A stretch of DNA of 64,000 nucleotides from Muribaculaceae bacterium (GTDB lineage: Bacteria; Bacteroidota; Bacteroidia; Bacteroidales; Muribaculaceae): NCBI GenBank assembly GCA_022509165.1, contig JAFLTT010000006.1, positions 118,919 through 182,918 on the forward strand, given 5' to 3'. The notes below the pieces were generated by a model that saw nothing but the letters and a program-made list of their open reading frames with translations, was not told the DNA's origin and searched no databases. The translations under genes and the position numbers were made by a program. This document shows positions 52,225 to 61,212 of this stretch, piece by piece; the stretch's first letter is position 1; the number at the start of each line of letters is the position of its first letter.

Positions 52225-53205
52225 TTAAAATACAGCTTTAACAGTCTTGTTACCAACTCTCACGAGATAAATACCTTTCAAAGAAGAGCAGTCAAGAGAG
52301 GAACCATAAACTGATGCTACCTTCGCGCCGCTCGGGGTGTAAACAGATATCTGAGCTGCATTTTGCAATGAAATTACACCATCCTTGATGTTGATCTTGT
52401 CATTATCGGCTTGGAGTTCTTTTACGCCGCCTGAATTTGAAACATCAGTGAAAGTGAGGATATGGATACCTTGGATATACATGGGGCAAGTATTGTCTGT
52501 TTCATCCTCAGTATATGTATAGTTTGCTACATAAGCTGTCCTTGCCTCACCTTTCTCACCATAAATAGTCCAGATATCAGGATTACCGTCTCCCATATCA
52601 TAATCTAATTGTATATCCTGCATATTGAGATAGAAACCGGCATAATCTTTGATTACTGGTCCAAGAGTGTCATCCCACCAAGAATAATCATCATCCCATA
52701 AGTATTCGCAATCACCCGGATTGTTGGTTTCCTCTTTAGCCATGTATATTTCTGTCATTACTTCAGGCATCGACTGAGAAATATAGAGCTCGAAAACAGC
52801 GCAGTCGGGCATTGCCACAAGAATTCCACCACCATCAGTCGGATACCAGTCTTCATCCGGATTATATTGGGCGGCCGGAAGTACGATACCGCCTGTAACT
52901 GATCCTTCGCCACCTTCTTCACCAAGTTGGTTGTAGCCTTTCAATGCCGGATCGGCATAACTTTCAGGTGAGTAATAGTCATCCGGGAAATTCGGGTCTG
53001 AGAGTTCGTATTGGGCATGCACCAATTTGATTTTCTTGTCGCTGTCAAGTCCTCCTACATATTTGTCGATCTTTTCTTGAGTGTTAAGCCATAACCAACC
53101 GTCGGCATCGCAATCTGCAGGATCAAAGAAATTGTAAGTGGCATTCTGGGCATTGGCTCCTATTGCAAGACTTGCAAAGGCCATAAAAAGTAAAGATTTT
53201 TTCAT
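52225..53205 (-). CDS. Acidic secreted protein with T9SS tail
   Basis: A 326-residue protein starting at ATG 53205 (MKKSLLFMAFASLAIGANAQ, signal peptide); an in-frame TTG lies two codons upstream. The mature part is strongly acidic, with many Asp, Glu, Tyr and Trp (for example WDDDYSWWDD near residue 160), and no motif I can name. The end (ISVYTPSGAKVASVYGSS ... KGIYLVRVGNKTVKAVF) is a T9SS type A sorting domain. It sits downstream of the second SusD and may be a surface partner of that system or independent; a hairpin at 53236-53261 separates them. Function unknown. Confidence 0.82.
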   Translation of the reverse strand: MKKSLLFMAFASLAIGANAQNATYNFFDPADCDADGWLWLNTQEKIDKYVGGLDSDKKIKLVHAQYELSDPNFPDDYYSPESYADPALKGYNQLGEEGGEGSVTGGIVLPAAQYNPDEDWYPTDGGGILVAMPDCAVFELYISQSMPEVMTEIYMAKEETNNPGDCEYLWDDDYSWWDDTLGPVIKDYAGFYLNMQDIQLDYDMGDGNPDIWTIYGEKGEARTAYVANYTYTEDETDNTCPMYIQGIHILTFTDVSNSGGVKELQADNDKINIKDGVISLQNAAQISVYTPSGAKVASVYGSSLDCSSLKGIYLVRVGNKTVKAVF

Positions 53206-53235
53206 AAGCAAATGGTTTTAATTAGACTTATTATT

Positions 53236-53261
53236 AAGACTCCATTATACAATGGAGTCTT
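53236..53261. repeat. Perfect 11-bp inverted repeat
   Basis: AAGACTCCATT and AATGGAGTCTT around ATAC, 31 bases upstream of the T9SS gene start and 110 bases past the SusD stop. No T-run follows, so it may be a leader hairpin or a processing site rather than a terminator. Confidence 0.6.
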
Positions 53262-53370
53262 ACAAATGAACGGTAAAATAAATATAAATTTTTCAAATTG
53301 CCAAAATTCTTTATATTTATTGACAATGAGTTAGGTCTCGATACCCAATTCTTGGCAAACGAACCCTAAA

Positions 53371-55140
53371 TTAAACTTCGTTCCAGTCAGGATTTTGTTC
53401 AATTCCGTGATAACGGATGTCATCCCAGGCTATAGGATAGAAATATTGACGCGGGGAGAAGGAACGCGTATTGTTATTATTTCCATTTACAACTCTATTC
53501 AAGATTACAGTCTTCGAACCGTCTTGCTCAAATATAATCCTGCAACCATAAAGAGGGTTGGTGGATCCATTCATCACTTTCTGAGCTGTGCCGTAACGAA
53601 GAATATCCCAGTACGTGGTCTTTTCAAATGCAAGTTCCACTCTTCTCTCATTGGTGATATCTTCCCACGTAATTGTGGTGAGCTCCGGCATATGTACTCT
53701 TCTCCTTATCTGATTAATTTTGTCGAGTGCATCTCCCGGTCTGCCCAACTTAAAGTCTATTTCTGCATAATCAAGCAATAATTCAGCATATCGCCACAAG
53801 ATACAGTTCTGGGAACTGGCATAAGTTTCATCCTGGTCGATCTGTTGGCTCTCGCGTAAGAATTTTGCCATATAATAACCCGTGCGTGTCATAGACGAAG
53901 TGGTGGATGAATCATAAGGGGTAATGTCTTTCCCTGGAATGTAACCACCGTCAGACGCGGTGTAATGTGTTTCTATTGTCGTACCTTTCCACTCCGCTCC
54001 GTCATATAAAATATTGGCATAGAAACGATAGTCCCTCCCTTCGTAAGGATTCTGCGGATCATAATTTGAATCAGCATCTGTTATGCGTTTACCGTTTGCC
54101 ATCCGGTATTCGTCTACATGATTTTGGGTAGGATTGTAGGCACAATTCACCCCCGTAAGCGACGGTGGAGCAGCATCCCTGTCAAGTTTATGTCCGAAGC
54201 CTCCTGAAGTGAAGTTACCGTCGTCGCTGTGCTGTACCTCCCAGATTGATTCCATAGAATTCTTAGTGAGGAAAATATTACGGTATTCACTCACCACTCC
54301 CTCCTTGGTGATGGAGGATATGGGAATAAGGTGATACTTGTTCAAAGCCATCACACGGTCATATTCCTTTGCTGCCAAATCAAGCATTTCAAGGCTTCTG
54401 TTATCCTCAAAGCCCAAATAGGGTTTATCTACATTCTGGAAATGTTCTCCCGACACCCAGAAATAGGTTTTTGCCTTCAGCATCAGGGCAGCTCCTTTAG
54501 TAGCGCGTCCCGTCATTATTTCCGGCACATCCGTCTCTAAAAGCGATGCGGCAGCTTCCGCCTCTTTGGTGATAAATTCCACCATTTCTTCAAATGAGGC
54601 TCTCGGGAAAGTCTCTGTCTTCTCCAATGGATTATAGGTATGGTCGATTATCAAGGCTCCTCCGAACTGACGTAAAAGTTTATAATAATACCAGGCTCTA
54701 AAGAAATGAGCCTCTCCCATAAGTCTTGATCTCATCGAAGCGGGAAGTTCCGCTTCGTGCTCCATCAGCGTATTGATGGAACGGATCATTGTATAATAGT
54801 TTTCCCACAGCAACTTTCCTCGATTGTTATAGATAGTCTGGGAGCCCTTGAGCATATCGCCATAGCCTGCCTGATACCAATCGCTGCGCCCTACGGTGAG
54901 CTGGTCGCCATACCATGGTTCATACTCTTCCCCCAAGTTCTTGATAATGGTAGATACGAGGATATAGAAACCATTGTCCATATTCCGGTACCATCTGGCT
55001 GTGTATTCGTCAAGAAGTTGCTCGTCTCCCCAGATTTGGGTTTCTGCCAGCTTGTCGAAAGGTTCGTCTCGGAATATGCTGTTGCAGGAAAGAAGAGACA
55101 ATGATAATAATATTGCCGATATATGCTTTATATATTTCAT
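53371..55140 (-). CDS. SusD/RagB-like surface lipoprotein
   Basis: A 589-residue surface lipoprotein with lipobox Cys19 (SLLSC-NS). The N-terminal part DEPFDKLAETQIWGDEQLLDEYTARWY and the TPR-like helices (GEAHFFRAWYYYKLLRQFGGA) are typical of SusD. The C-terminal LLDYAEIDFKLGRPGDALDKINQIRRRV is conserved in RagB/SusD proteins. It pairs with the SusC-like receptor 21 bases upstream. Its partner protease suggests a protein-derived substrate, as inference. Confidence 0.95.
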   Translation of the reverse strand: MKYIKHISAILLSLSLLSCNSIFRDEPFDKLAETQIWGDEQLLDEYTARWYRNMDNGFYILVSTIIKNLGEEYEPWYGDQLTVGRSDWYQAGYGDMLKGSQTIYNNRGKLLWENYYTMIRSINTLMEHEAELPASMRSRLMGEAHFFRAWYYYKLLRQFGGALIIDHTYNPLEKTETFPRASFEEMVEFITKEAEAAASLLETDVPEIMTGRATKGAALMLKAKTYFWVSGEHFQNVDKPYLGFEDNRSLEMLDLAAKEYDRVMALNKYHLIPISSITKEGVVSEYRNIFLTKNSMESIWEVQHSDDGNFTSGGFGHKLDRDAAPPSLTGVNCAYNPTQNHVDEYRMANGKRITDADSNYDPQNPYEGRDYRFYANILYDGAEWKGTTIETHYTASDGGYIPGKDITPYDSSTTSSMTRTGYYMAKFLRESQQIDQDETYASSQNCILWRYAELLLDYAEIDFKLGRPGDALDKINQIRRRVHMPELTTITWEDITNERRVELAFEKTTYWDILRYGTAQKVMNGSTNPLYGCRIIFEQDGSKTVILNRVVNGNNNNTRSFSPRQYFYPIAWDDIRYHGIEQNPDWNEV

Positions 55141-55161
55141 TTTTATATCTGTCTGTTTTTA

Positions 55162-58100
55162 TTAGAAACCAAATGTGAGTGAGACGCCATATCCCCTGGT
55201 GATCGGATAGCCGCGCAGTACCTCGGGATCCATCCCGTTTTCCAGAGATGACCAGGTAAAGAGGTTGGATGCCTGGAATGCTATATCCAATGTCTTCACT
55301 CCTGAGTGTCCCAACACTTTTGCCGGGAAGTGATAACCTACAGTCAGTGCTTTAAACCGTAGGAAATTACATTTCTTTATCCAGAATGTGCTGTCGAAGC
55401 GATTGTTGTCACCTGTAGTGGCGAATTTGATTCGCGGATACTTTGCATCGGGATTTTCCGGTGTCCAGGAATCATACCAATGATAATCCTGAAATCTCTG
55501 AAGGGACCCATTTTCAAGTGTATATAGTTCCGTTATTTTCTGGTTGTAGCCACCGAATCCCATGAACTGTGCATTGAAATAAATCCCTTTCCATTCAGCG
55601 CCGAGACCAAACCCGTAGCTTACATCGGGTAAAGAGGAATTTTTGACATTTATCATGTCGTTTACGGTCAATTTCCCGTCGCCATCCTGGTCGACATATT
55701 TGATGTCACCGGGTTTCAAGGTGCGGTTTTTGTTCCCGTCTTGATCAAGAGGCCAGTTCTTAATTTCTTCTTCATTTTGGAACAAACCGGCTGCTTCATA
55801 TAAGAACCATACACTATATGGATTACCGGCGTATCTTTGGTTTTCCGGAAGGGAAGACTCATCACCCCAGTCAAGAACTATATCGTCGTTTGTACCGATA
55901 TTGAAATTTACATTATACCTGAATTCTCCCACATTGTTTACGTGGCGTATCGAAAAGTCCCAACCGCGATATCTCACTTTGCCGATATTTACATTGGCCG
56001 ACACTCCTCCGGTTCCCACTGAAGGAGGGAACAATTGGGGTCTTGCATTGGTGACCATATCTGTACGGGTGCGCTGGAACCATTCCAATGAAAATGATAT
56101 ACGGTTGTCCCAGAAACCTCCGTCGAGCCCGACATTGAAATCTTTGGATTTTCCCCATGTAAGATCCGGATTTGGAAATCCGGAAATCGAGGGAATAAGT
56201 GTCGGACTCCAAACCCCTCCGAAGTTGTAACCTTCACCGTTTGTGTAGTTGTAATTTTGGAGGTAGGCATAATCAGAAATAGCTCCGTCATCACCAAGGA
56301 TACCGGCAGAAGCCCTGATTTTTGCAAATGACAGCACGTTGGGTGGAATACTGTGGAAGAAGGATTCGTTGCTTATAACCCAGGAGACAGACCCCGTGGG
56401 GAAGAAACCCCATCTTTTCCCCGGAGCGAAACGTGTGGACCCGTCGACACGGAAACTGAATTCAGCAAAATAACGGTTGGCAAATCCATAAGTAGCTCTA
56501 CCCACCACCGAAGCCCTTTGGGTATAATACTCATTTCCGGTAAGAGAACCCGAGGATGTGCTACCCATAACATCAGGATAAAGTCCCGGCCTATTATTAT
56601 TAGTGCCGTTTAGATATCGGTTATGATAATCCTGATAGTTGAAAACGGCCGTAGCAGCCACATCATGTTTCTCTTTGAAGGTGTGGTTATAGTTGATTCC
56701 GAACTCGATCAATTTGTTGTTAACCTTTTGGAATCGATCAGACATCGTGATGTTGGCTTTGGGATACACTGTATTCTCATCTATAGAGAAGGTGCCGGTC
56801 CTTTCGTCATAAATATACAGCGTCACCGGATTCGAACTTATTGTCGTGTTATTGTTGTTGAAGTCAATTGATCCCTGCAAATAGATATTAAGACCTTTTA
56901 CAAATGGTATATCGTATCTCAGCACACCCATCACAGTGTGAAAATCGCTTGATTGCTTGGTGTAACCTCCAAGTCCTTCTATATCAATCAGAGGGTTATA
57001 ACCTTCTATACTTGCAAGACTTCCGTCGGTGAATCTAAGAACCTGAAGTGGAGAGTAGCTATATGCCTCTTCAAGGGTGGCATAGCTGGAATTTTTATAG
57101 TTTGATACCGAACCATTGAAATCTACAGAGGCAGTGAGACCGGGCAAAATGTCGGCATCTATTTTTCCTGAATAATTATATCGGCTTCTACCTATATTGG
57201 AATAAAGTCCTTTCGACTCAGAGTAAGCTCCGGAGAGAAAATATCTCACTGCATTCCCACCTCCGGAAATAGAGATGGAATGTCTTTGTGAATGTCCCCA
57301 TTTTTTCAAATGATCCATTATGTTTTCATCCCCGTATAGATTAGGATCCGAACCGATCAAATCAAGGTCGTAGGGAGTGTAAGTATCGGATGCGGATTCT
57401 GCCACGGCCCTGTTATAAAGCTCAGCGAATTGTCGGGCTTTAAGGAATTTTGGCAGATTAGTGGCCTGCTCGAAATTGAACTGACCTCTGTATGTCACTC
57501 TTGCCCTGGAGGAGGTCTTGCCTCGTTTTGTCTGCACAAGAATAACTCCGTTGGCAGCTCTGGCGCCATACACCGCCGCTGCAGCGGCATCTTTCAATAT
57601 AGAGATGCTCTCGATGTCATCCGGGTTAAGGTCGCTGAGACGCATCTCTCCGTCATTGGTGGTAGTCCCAAGCCTGGGTATGCCATCAATCACCAACAAG
57701 GGCTCTCCGGTATTTCCTCTTACACTTATTCTTGATTCTTTAGCGGATGAAGGGTCGGCGGAAGTCATGGTGACGCCAAGACCGGATACCTGCCCCGCAA
57801 GACTTTGGTCGAGGTTCATTGAAGGTATCTTGGCAAGGTCTGATCCCTTCAACACTTCCACTGATGATGTAAGGTTAGCTTTCTTCGCGGTACCGTAACC
57901 GATCACTACCACTTCCTCTATCTCGCTTGCATTCACCTGCAGTTTGACTTTGAGGAATGTCTGACTCGGTTCAACCTTTATAAGCCTCGGAGAATATCCC
58001 ACATAAGTCACCGACAGTTCTACGTCTTGATCCACAGGAATGTTTAGAGAGAATTTGCCGTCTATATCAGTCGAAGCGGCTATAAGTTCATTTTCCACTT

Positions 58101-58230
58101 TCACCGTGGCTCCCACCAGAGGTTCTCCCTGCTCATCTTCCACCTCACCTGTGATAGTTCGTGTGGCGTTTCCCGCAAATGTTACTCCCCATGCAAGAAA
58201 CAGTAAGGATAAAAATAAAATTCGTTTCAT
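55162..58230 (-). CDS. SusC-like TonB-dependent outer-membrane receptor
   Basis: A 1022-residue outer-membrane transporter. A signal peptide ends near TFAGN. The carboxypeptidase-D-like domain (about 25-105) has DEQGEPLVGATVKVE and STDIDGKF. The plug carries VVVIGYGTAKKANLTSSVE, IRGN-type sequence (ISVRGNTGEPLLVIDG) and the SusC hallmark ILKDAAAAAVYGARAANGVI. The barrel ends GVSLTFGF, a normal C-terminus for outer-membrane insertion. Its start lies 2 bases after the zinc protease stop, so the two are tightly coupled. Confidence 0.95.
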   Translation of the reverse strand: MKRILFLSLLFLAWGVTFAGNATRTITGEVEDEQGEPLVGATVKVENELIAASTDIDGKFSLNIPVDQDVELSVTYVGYSPRLIKVEPSQTFLKVKLQVNASEIEEVVVIGYGTAKKANLTSSVEVLKGSDLAKIPSMNLDQSLAGQVSGLGVTMTSADPSSAKESRISVRGNTGEPLLVIDGIPRLGTTTNDGEMRLSDLNPDDIESISILKDAAAAAVYGARAANGVILVQTKRGKTSSRARVTYRGQFNFEQATNLPKFLKARQFAELYNRAVAESASDTYTPYDLDLIGSDPNLYGDENIMDHLKKWGHSQRHSISISGGGNAVRYFLSGAYSESKGLYSNIGRSRYNYSGKIDADILPGLTASVDFNGSVSNYKNSSYATLEEAYSYSPLQVLRFTDGSLASIEGYNPLIDIEGLGGYTKQSSDFHTVMGVLRYDIPFVKGLNIYLQGSIDFNNNNTTISSNPVTLYIYDERTGTFSIDENTVYPKANITMSDRFQKVNNKLIEFGINYNHTFKEKHDVAATAVFNYQDYHNRYLNGTNNNRPGLYPDVMGSTSSGSLTGNEYYTQRASVVGRATYGFANRYFAEFSFRVDGSTRFAPGKRWGFFPTGSVSWVISNESFFHSIPPNVLSFAKIRASAGILGDDGAISDYAYLQNYNYTNGEGYNFGGVWSPTLIPSISGFPNPDLTWGKSKDFNVGLDGGFWDNRISFSLEWFQRTRTDMVTNARPQLFPPSVGTGGVSANVNIGKVRYRGWDFSIRHVNNVGEFRYNVNFNIGTNDDIVLDWGDESSLPENQRYAGNPYSVWFLYEAAGLFQNEEEIKNWPLDQDGNKNRTLKPGDIKYVDQDGDGKLTVNDMINVKNSSLPDVSYGFGLGAEWKGIYFNAQFMGFGGYNQKITELYTLENGSLQRFQDYHWYDSWTPENPDAKYPRIKFATTGDNNRFDSTFWIKKCNFLRFKALTVGYHFPAKVLGHSGVKTLDIAFQASNLFTWSSLENGMDPEVLRGYPITRGYGVSLTFGF

Positions 58231-58232
58231 AA

Positions 58233-60845
58233 TTATTTCAACAGCTGGTCTAAAACACGTAGCTGGTATTTATAATATTCTTTGGTTTTTAAATCCGGTG
58301 CCTTTGAGACACTCTTCTTATATAAAGAGCGTATCAATTGCAATTGACGTGTCATCAAAGGTCGCATCTCTGCTTGTGGCAATGGATTGTCGCCTAAGGC
58401 AATCCTGAAAAACGATCTTTTGTCATCAAAACTTAGATCGCCGCTTAGTGACTGAGAACAGGCGATGGCAGGTGAACTGACATTCATGACAAATTCATTG
58501 AAATCCAAAGCAGCATCTAATGCAGAATCTGCTACTTTCACATTATTAAGATTGTCTAATCCGGATGCTTTTGCCAATGCGGCGATGGTCGCCGTCTGGA
58601 GGTTAAGTTCGGTATCGTCAAGAGATCCGTTTTTGTATGAAGTTTCAAAAACCAATGCAATTGCATCGTCTAAGAATTCTTCCACTTTATATCCTTTTGA
58701 AGGATCAGTTTCATATCCTTTCTTGATTCTGCCAAGTACTACCGGAGATGTGAAACAACCCACAACACTCCTTTCCAATTTTCTTCTCCAGGAGGGAGGT
58801 TCATCCAAATTCGCTATGAAGCTTTCCGGTTCAAGCCAGCCGCAATTCCTGATTTGAGACATAAGCCATTCCATGGCTCTTTTCTGCTCATCTTTGCTGA
58901 AGTAATTCCTGGCCGGTCCGTCGTCCTTTCCCTGTCTCACTTCTTTGAAACGTACTCCACCGATATAAGGGATAACATGCCCTATATGCCTTCCGAATTG
59001 GTTGACCATAGCCATGTATTTTCTTTCCAGTGTATTATAATTCTCTCCGGGTACTCCTGCCCAATCCTGGAAGTGATCCATTATGATCTTTAGATTGGAA
59101 ATCGCCAGTTGTCCGGCTTCGATATGATCGTTGGAAAGATCCTCGGTCTGATCGGTTGGATCCATGAGCCCCAATACTTGTTGAGCCCCGAATTCATACA
59201 TTGGATCTCCATCATGTATGCGGATCATGGCATCCAATGTCTCTTGCTCATCAAAGATTCCGGGGTTGCCCGGGAAGATTCTGTAACCCCAGTCTATGGC
59301 ATGAATGTCATACACTCCTATCTCAGGAGGTGTCAATTTCACGCCTCTTTCAAAATCTCCGGGCTGCGCCACATAATTATTTCGGGCATAATCCATTATA
59401 GAGGGAGTAGTGCCATATTTTTGTGTGAATTCCGGATCCCGCAGGTTTTCTATGGTGTATGCATAGCTCGCACCCATGTTGTGCATCAAGCCAAGGCAAT
59501 GGCCTATTTCGTGTGCCGTGACATAGGTTAGTGATTCATACATCACTGAATCGGGGAAAACATTAGTTCTCACTCTGGGATCCACAGCGCCGGTTTGTGT
59601 GAATTTCCAGTCATGAAGCAGTTGAAGCACATTGTGATACCATATCACATCGGCTCCGAGTATTTCACCGGTTCTCGGATCCACGTAAGAAGGTCCCATG
59701 GCATTCGCAGTGGGAGTAACGCAATATCTCACACAATTCTTTCTGATGTCGTCTGCATCGAAGGTGGGATCGTCTTTGGGGTAATCTCTCGCCTCTATTG
59801 CATTTTTAAAACCTGCTACCTCGAAGCCTTTATTCCAATATTCAATACCTTCTTTCACAGCTCCCCTCCATTTATCCGGGAAGGCTGAATCCACATAAAA
59901 TATGATCTTTTGTTTAGGTTCTACGAGTTTTCCTGAAAAATAGGCATCCATATCTTCTTCCTTAGGTTCCATCCTGAACCGGTCGATTATCTGATAATCC
60001 TTTGTACCGTCGATATCGGAGGAATAAAGTTTCTTGGTCTCGTAGAAATATCCCACCCTATTATCTTGCAGACGGGGTTTCATCGGTGTGTCGGGAAGCT
60101 TTATGATGGAACGTGACATTGACACTGTATATGGTTCATACACTTTGTCGGTGGTGAATGCCAGCCTGCTCTCTATCATCACGTTGTCCGGGAAAGCCTT
60201 CACGGAGGTTATGGCAGACCCGTCTTCATAATATGTTGCATCTATACCTTTCTTGCCGCTTAAAAGCATTGATATAGGATTCATATCCTTGATGGGAGAG
60301 ATCAACTTTTCATTACCTTTGAAAAAATCGGTCACTTCTATGAAATCCTTACCTCCATCACTTGACTTGATTTTGAAGCCTTTCACAATAGGGTCGATGA
60401 AATTCCTACGATAAGATGCCGCGATAGGATCTCCCGGATTTATCTCCGCCTGGTCTTGCACTATGTGCATGTATACATTGTTGTGATCTTTTGTGAATCT
60501 TATCACAATGGGGGTAACATTCATCTCTCCTGCCACAAGGTCTTTTGTGTGGGAAATGCCGTTGACCCGGCTTACAAGCATAAGGTCGGCTCCATATACT
60601 GAATCCGGTAATGCCAAATATAATTTACCGTTTTTCTTTAGATAAATGTCCATTAGCCCGGGGTAAACCTCGGCTTCAGCCAACGACTTTTTGAAAGAGT
60701 CGCTGTCGTTCTCCTCTTTCTTGTCTTTTTGCTCGGTTTTATCTTTTTCTGAAGTCTTGCTTTCTGAAGTTCCGGCTTTGCCTTGAAAGGGGAGTGTCAT
60801 TATCAGGGAGATAATAACTATAGGTATAGTTTTCTTTGCAATCAT
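58233..60845 (-). CDS. Zinc-dependent metalloprotease (DUF5117/DUF4953 family)
   Basis: An 870-residue exported protease. A signal peptide (MIAKKTIPIVIISLIMTLPFQGKAG) precedes a charged low-complexity stretch of Ser, Glu, Asp and Lys (about 26-52). A DUF5118/DUF5117-type N-terminal half follows, then the metzincin-type zinc motif HEIGHCLGLMH (H445, E446, H449, H455), with a Met-turn candidate SIMDYARNNYV nearby. Such proteins are common beside SusC/D genes in Bacteroidetes. No lipobox is clear, so it is periplasmic or surface-exposed. First gene of the operon, and probably makes peptides for the receiver pair to import. Confidence 0.9.
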   Translation of the reverse strand: MIAKKTIPIVIISLIMTLPFQGKAGTSESKTSEKDKTEQKDKKEENDSDSFKKSLAEAEVYPGLMDIYLKKNGKLYLALPDSVYGADLMLVSRVNGISHTKDLVAGEMNVTPIVIRFTKDHNNVYMHIVQDQAEINPGDPIAASYRRNFIDPIVKGFKIKSSDGGKDFIEVTDFFKGNEKLISPIKDMNPISMLLSGKKGIDATYYEDGSAITSVKAFPDNVMIESRLAFTTDKVYEPYTVSMSRSIIKLPDTPMKPRLQDNRVGYFYETKKLYSSDIDGTKDYQIIDRFRMEPKEEDMDAYFSGKLVEPKQKIIFYVDSAFPDKWRGAVKEGIEYWNKGFEVAGFKNAIEARDYPKDDPTFDADDIRKNCVRYCVTPTANAMGPSYVDPRTGEILGADVIWYHNVLQLLHDWKFTQTGAVDPRVRTNVFPDSVMYESLTYVTAHEIGHCLGLMHNMGASYAYTIENLRDPEFTQKYGTTPSIMDYARNNYVAQPGDFERGVKLTPPEIGVYDIHAIDWGYRIFPGNPGIFDEQETLDAMIRIHDGDPMYEFGAQQVLGLMDPTDQTEDLSNDHIEAGQLAISNLKIIMDHFQDWAGVPGENYNTLERKYMAMVNQFGRHIGHVIPYIGGVRFKEVRQGKDDGPARNYFSKDEQKRAMEWLMSQIRNCGWLEPESFIANLDEPPSWRRKLERSVVGCFTSPVVLGRIKKGYETDPSKGYKVEEFLDDAIALVFETSYKNGSLDDTELNLQTATIAALAKASGLDNLNNVKVADSALDAALDFNEFVMNVSSPAIACSQSLSGDLSFDDKRSFFRIALGDNPLPQAEMRPLMTRQLQLIRSLYKKSVSKAPDLKTKEYYKYQLRVLDQLLK

Positions 60846-60919
60846 TTTGTGGGATATCTTGGGATCAGGTTAGTTGAAAAACATAGGGGGCACCGTAATT
60901 TAGGACTTCCCCTTAATTG

Positions 60920-60957
60920 CAAATATATACATATTAAACGAGATGATAAAACAAAAA
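60920..60957 (-). promoter_or_regulatory. Candidate promoter of the protease/SusC/SusD operon
   Basis: Minus-strand TATATTTG (60920-60927), 75 bases before the ATG, with TTTTTG at 60952-60957. The 24-base spacer is longer than the usual 19-20, so the promoter may need an activator. Confidence 0.5.
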
Positions 60958-61021
60958 TTTTCTAAATTCAACACCATTTTCTCCATAGAATGGAATATGA
61001 TTACCCTGATTTTAAACTTAA

Positions 61022-61174
61022 GAGGGATTTTTTTGTGTACTCAAAGAAGGGAATTTACCAAAAACCTTGGAGCCTAATCAAATAAAATGTATATTACCTA
61101 AAGAAATGGATTCCTTAGATTGGTTGGATGCCAACTATAAAATCCTCCCTGTGATTCAACAACAATTACTCTAA
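61022..61174 (+). pseudogene. Short open frame, possible C-terminal gene remnant
   Basis: Fifty codons are open, ending at TAA 61172-61174, with protein-like composition (LPKEMDSLDWLDANYKILP). An ATG at 61106 would give only 22 residues. It may be the tail of a lost gene. The rest of the 60846-61212 gap is AT-rich and shows nothing beyond the promoter. Confidence 0.2.
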
Positions 61175-61212
61175 CCATAAATCTTATCAATTACACTAAA
61201 TCTCTTTAATAT

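Noticed and set aside
55901..56327. Frames of about 100 codons on both strands within the SusC gene
   Set aside because: They overlap a full-length SusC gene and have no recognisable features.
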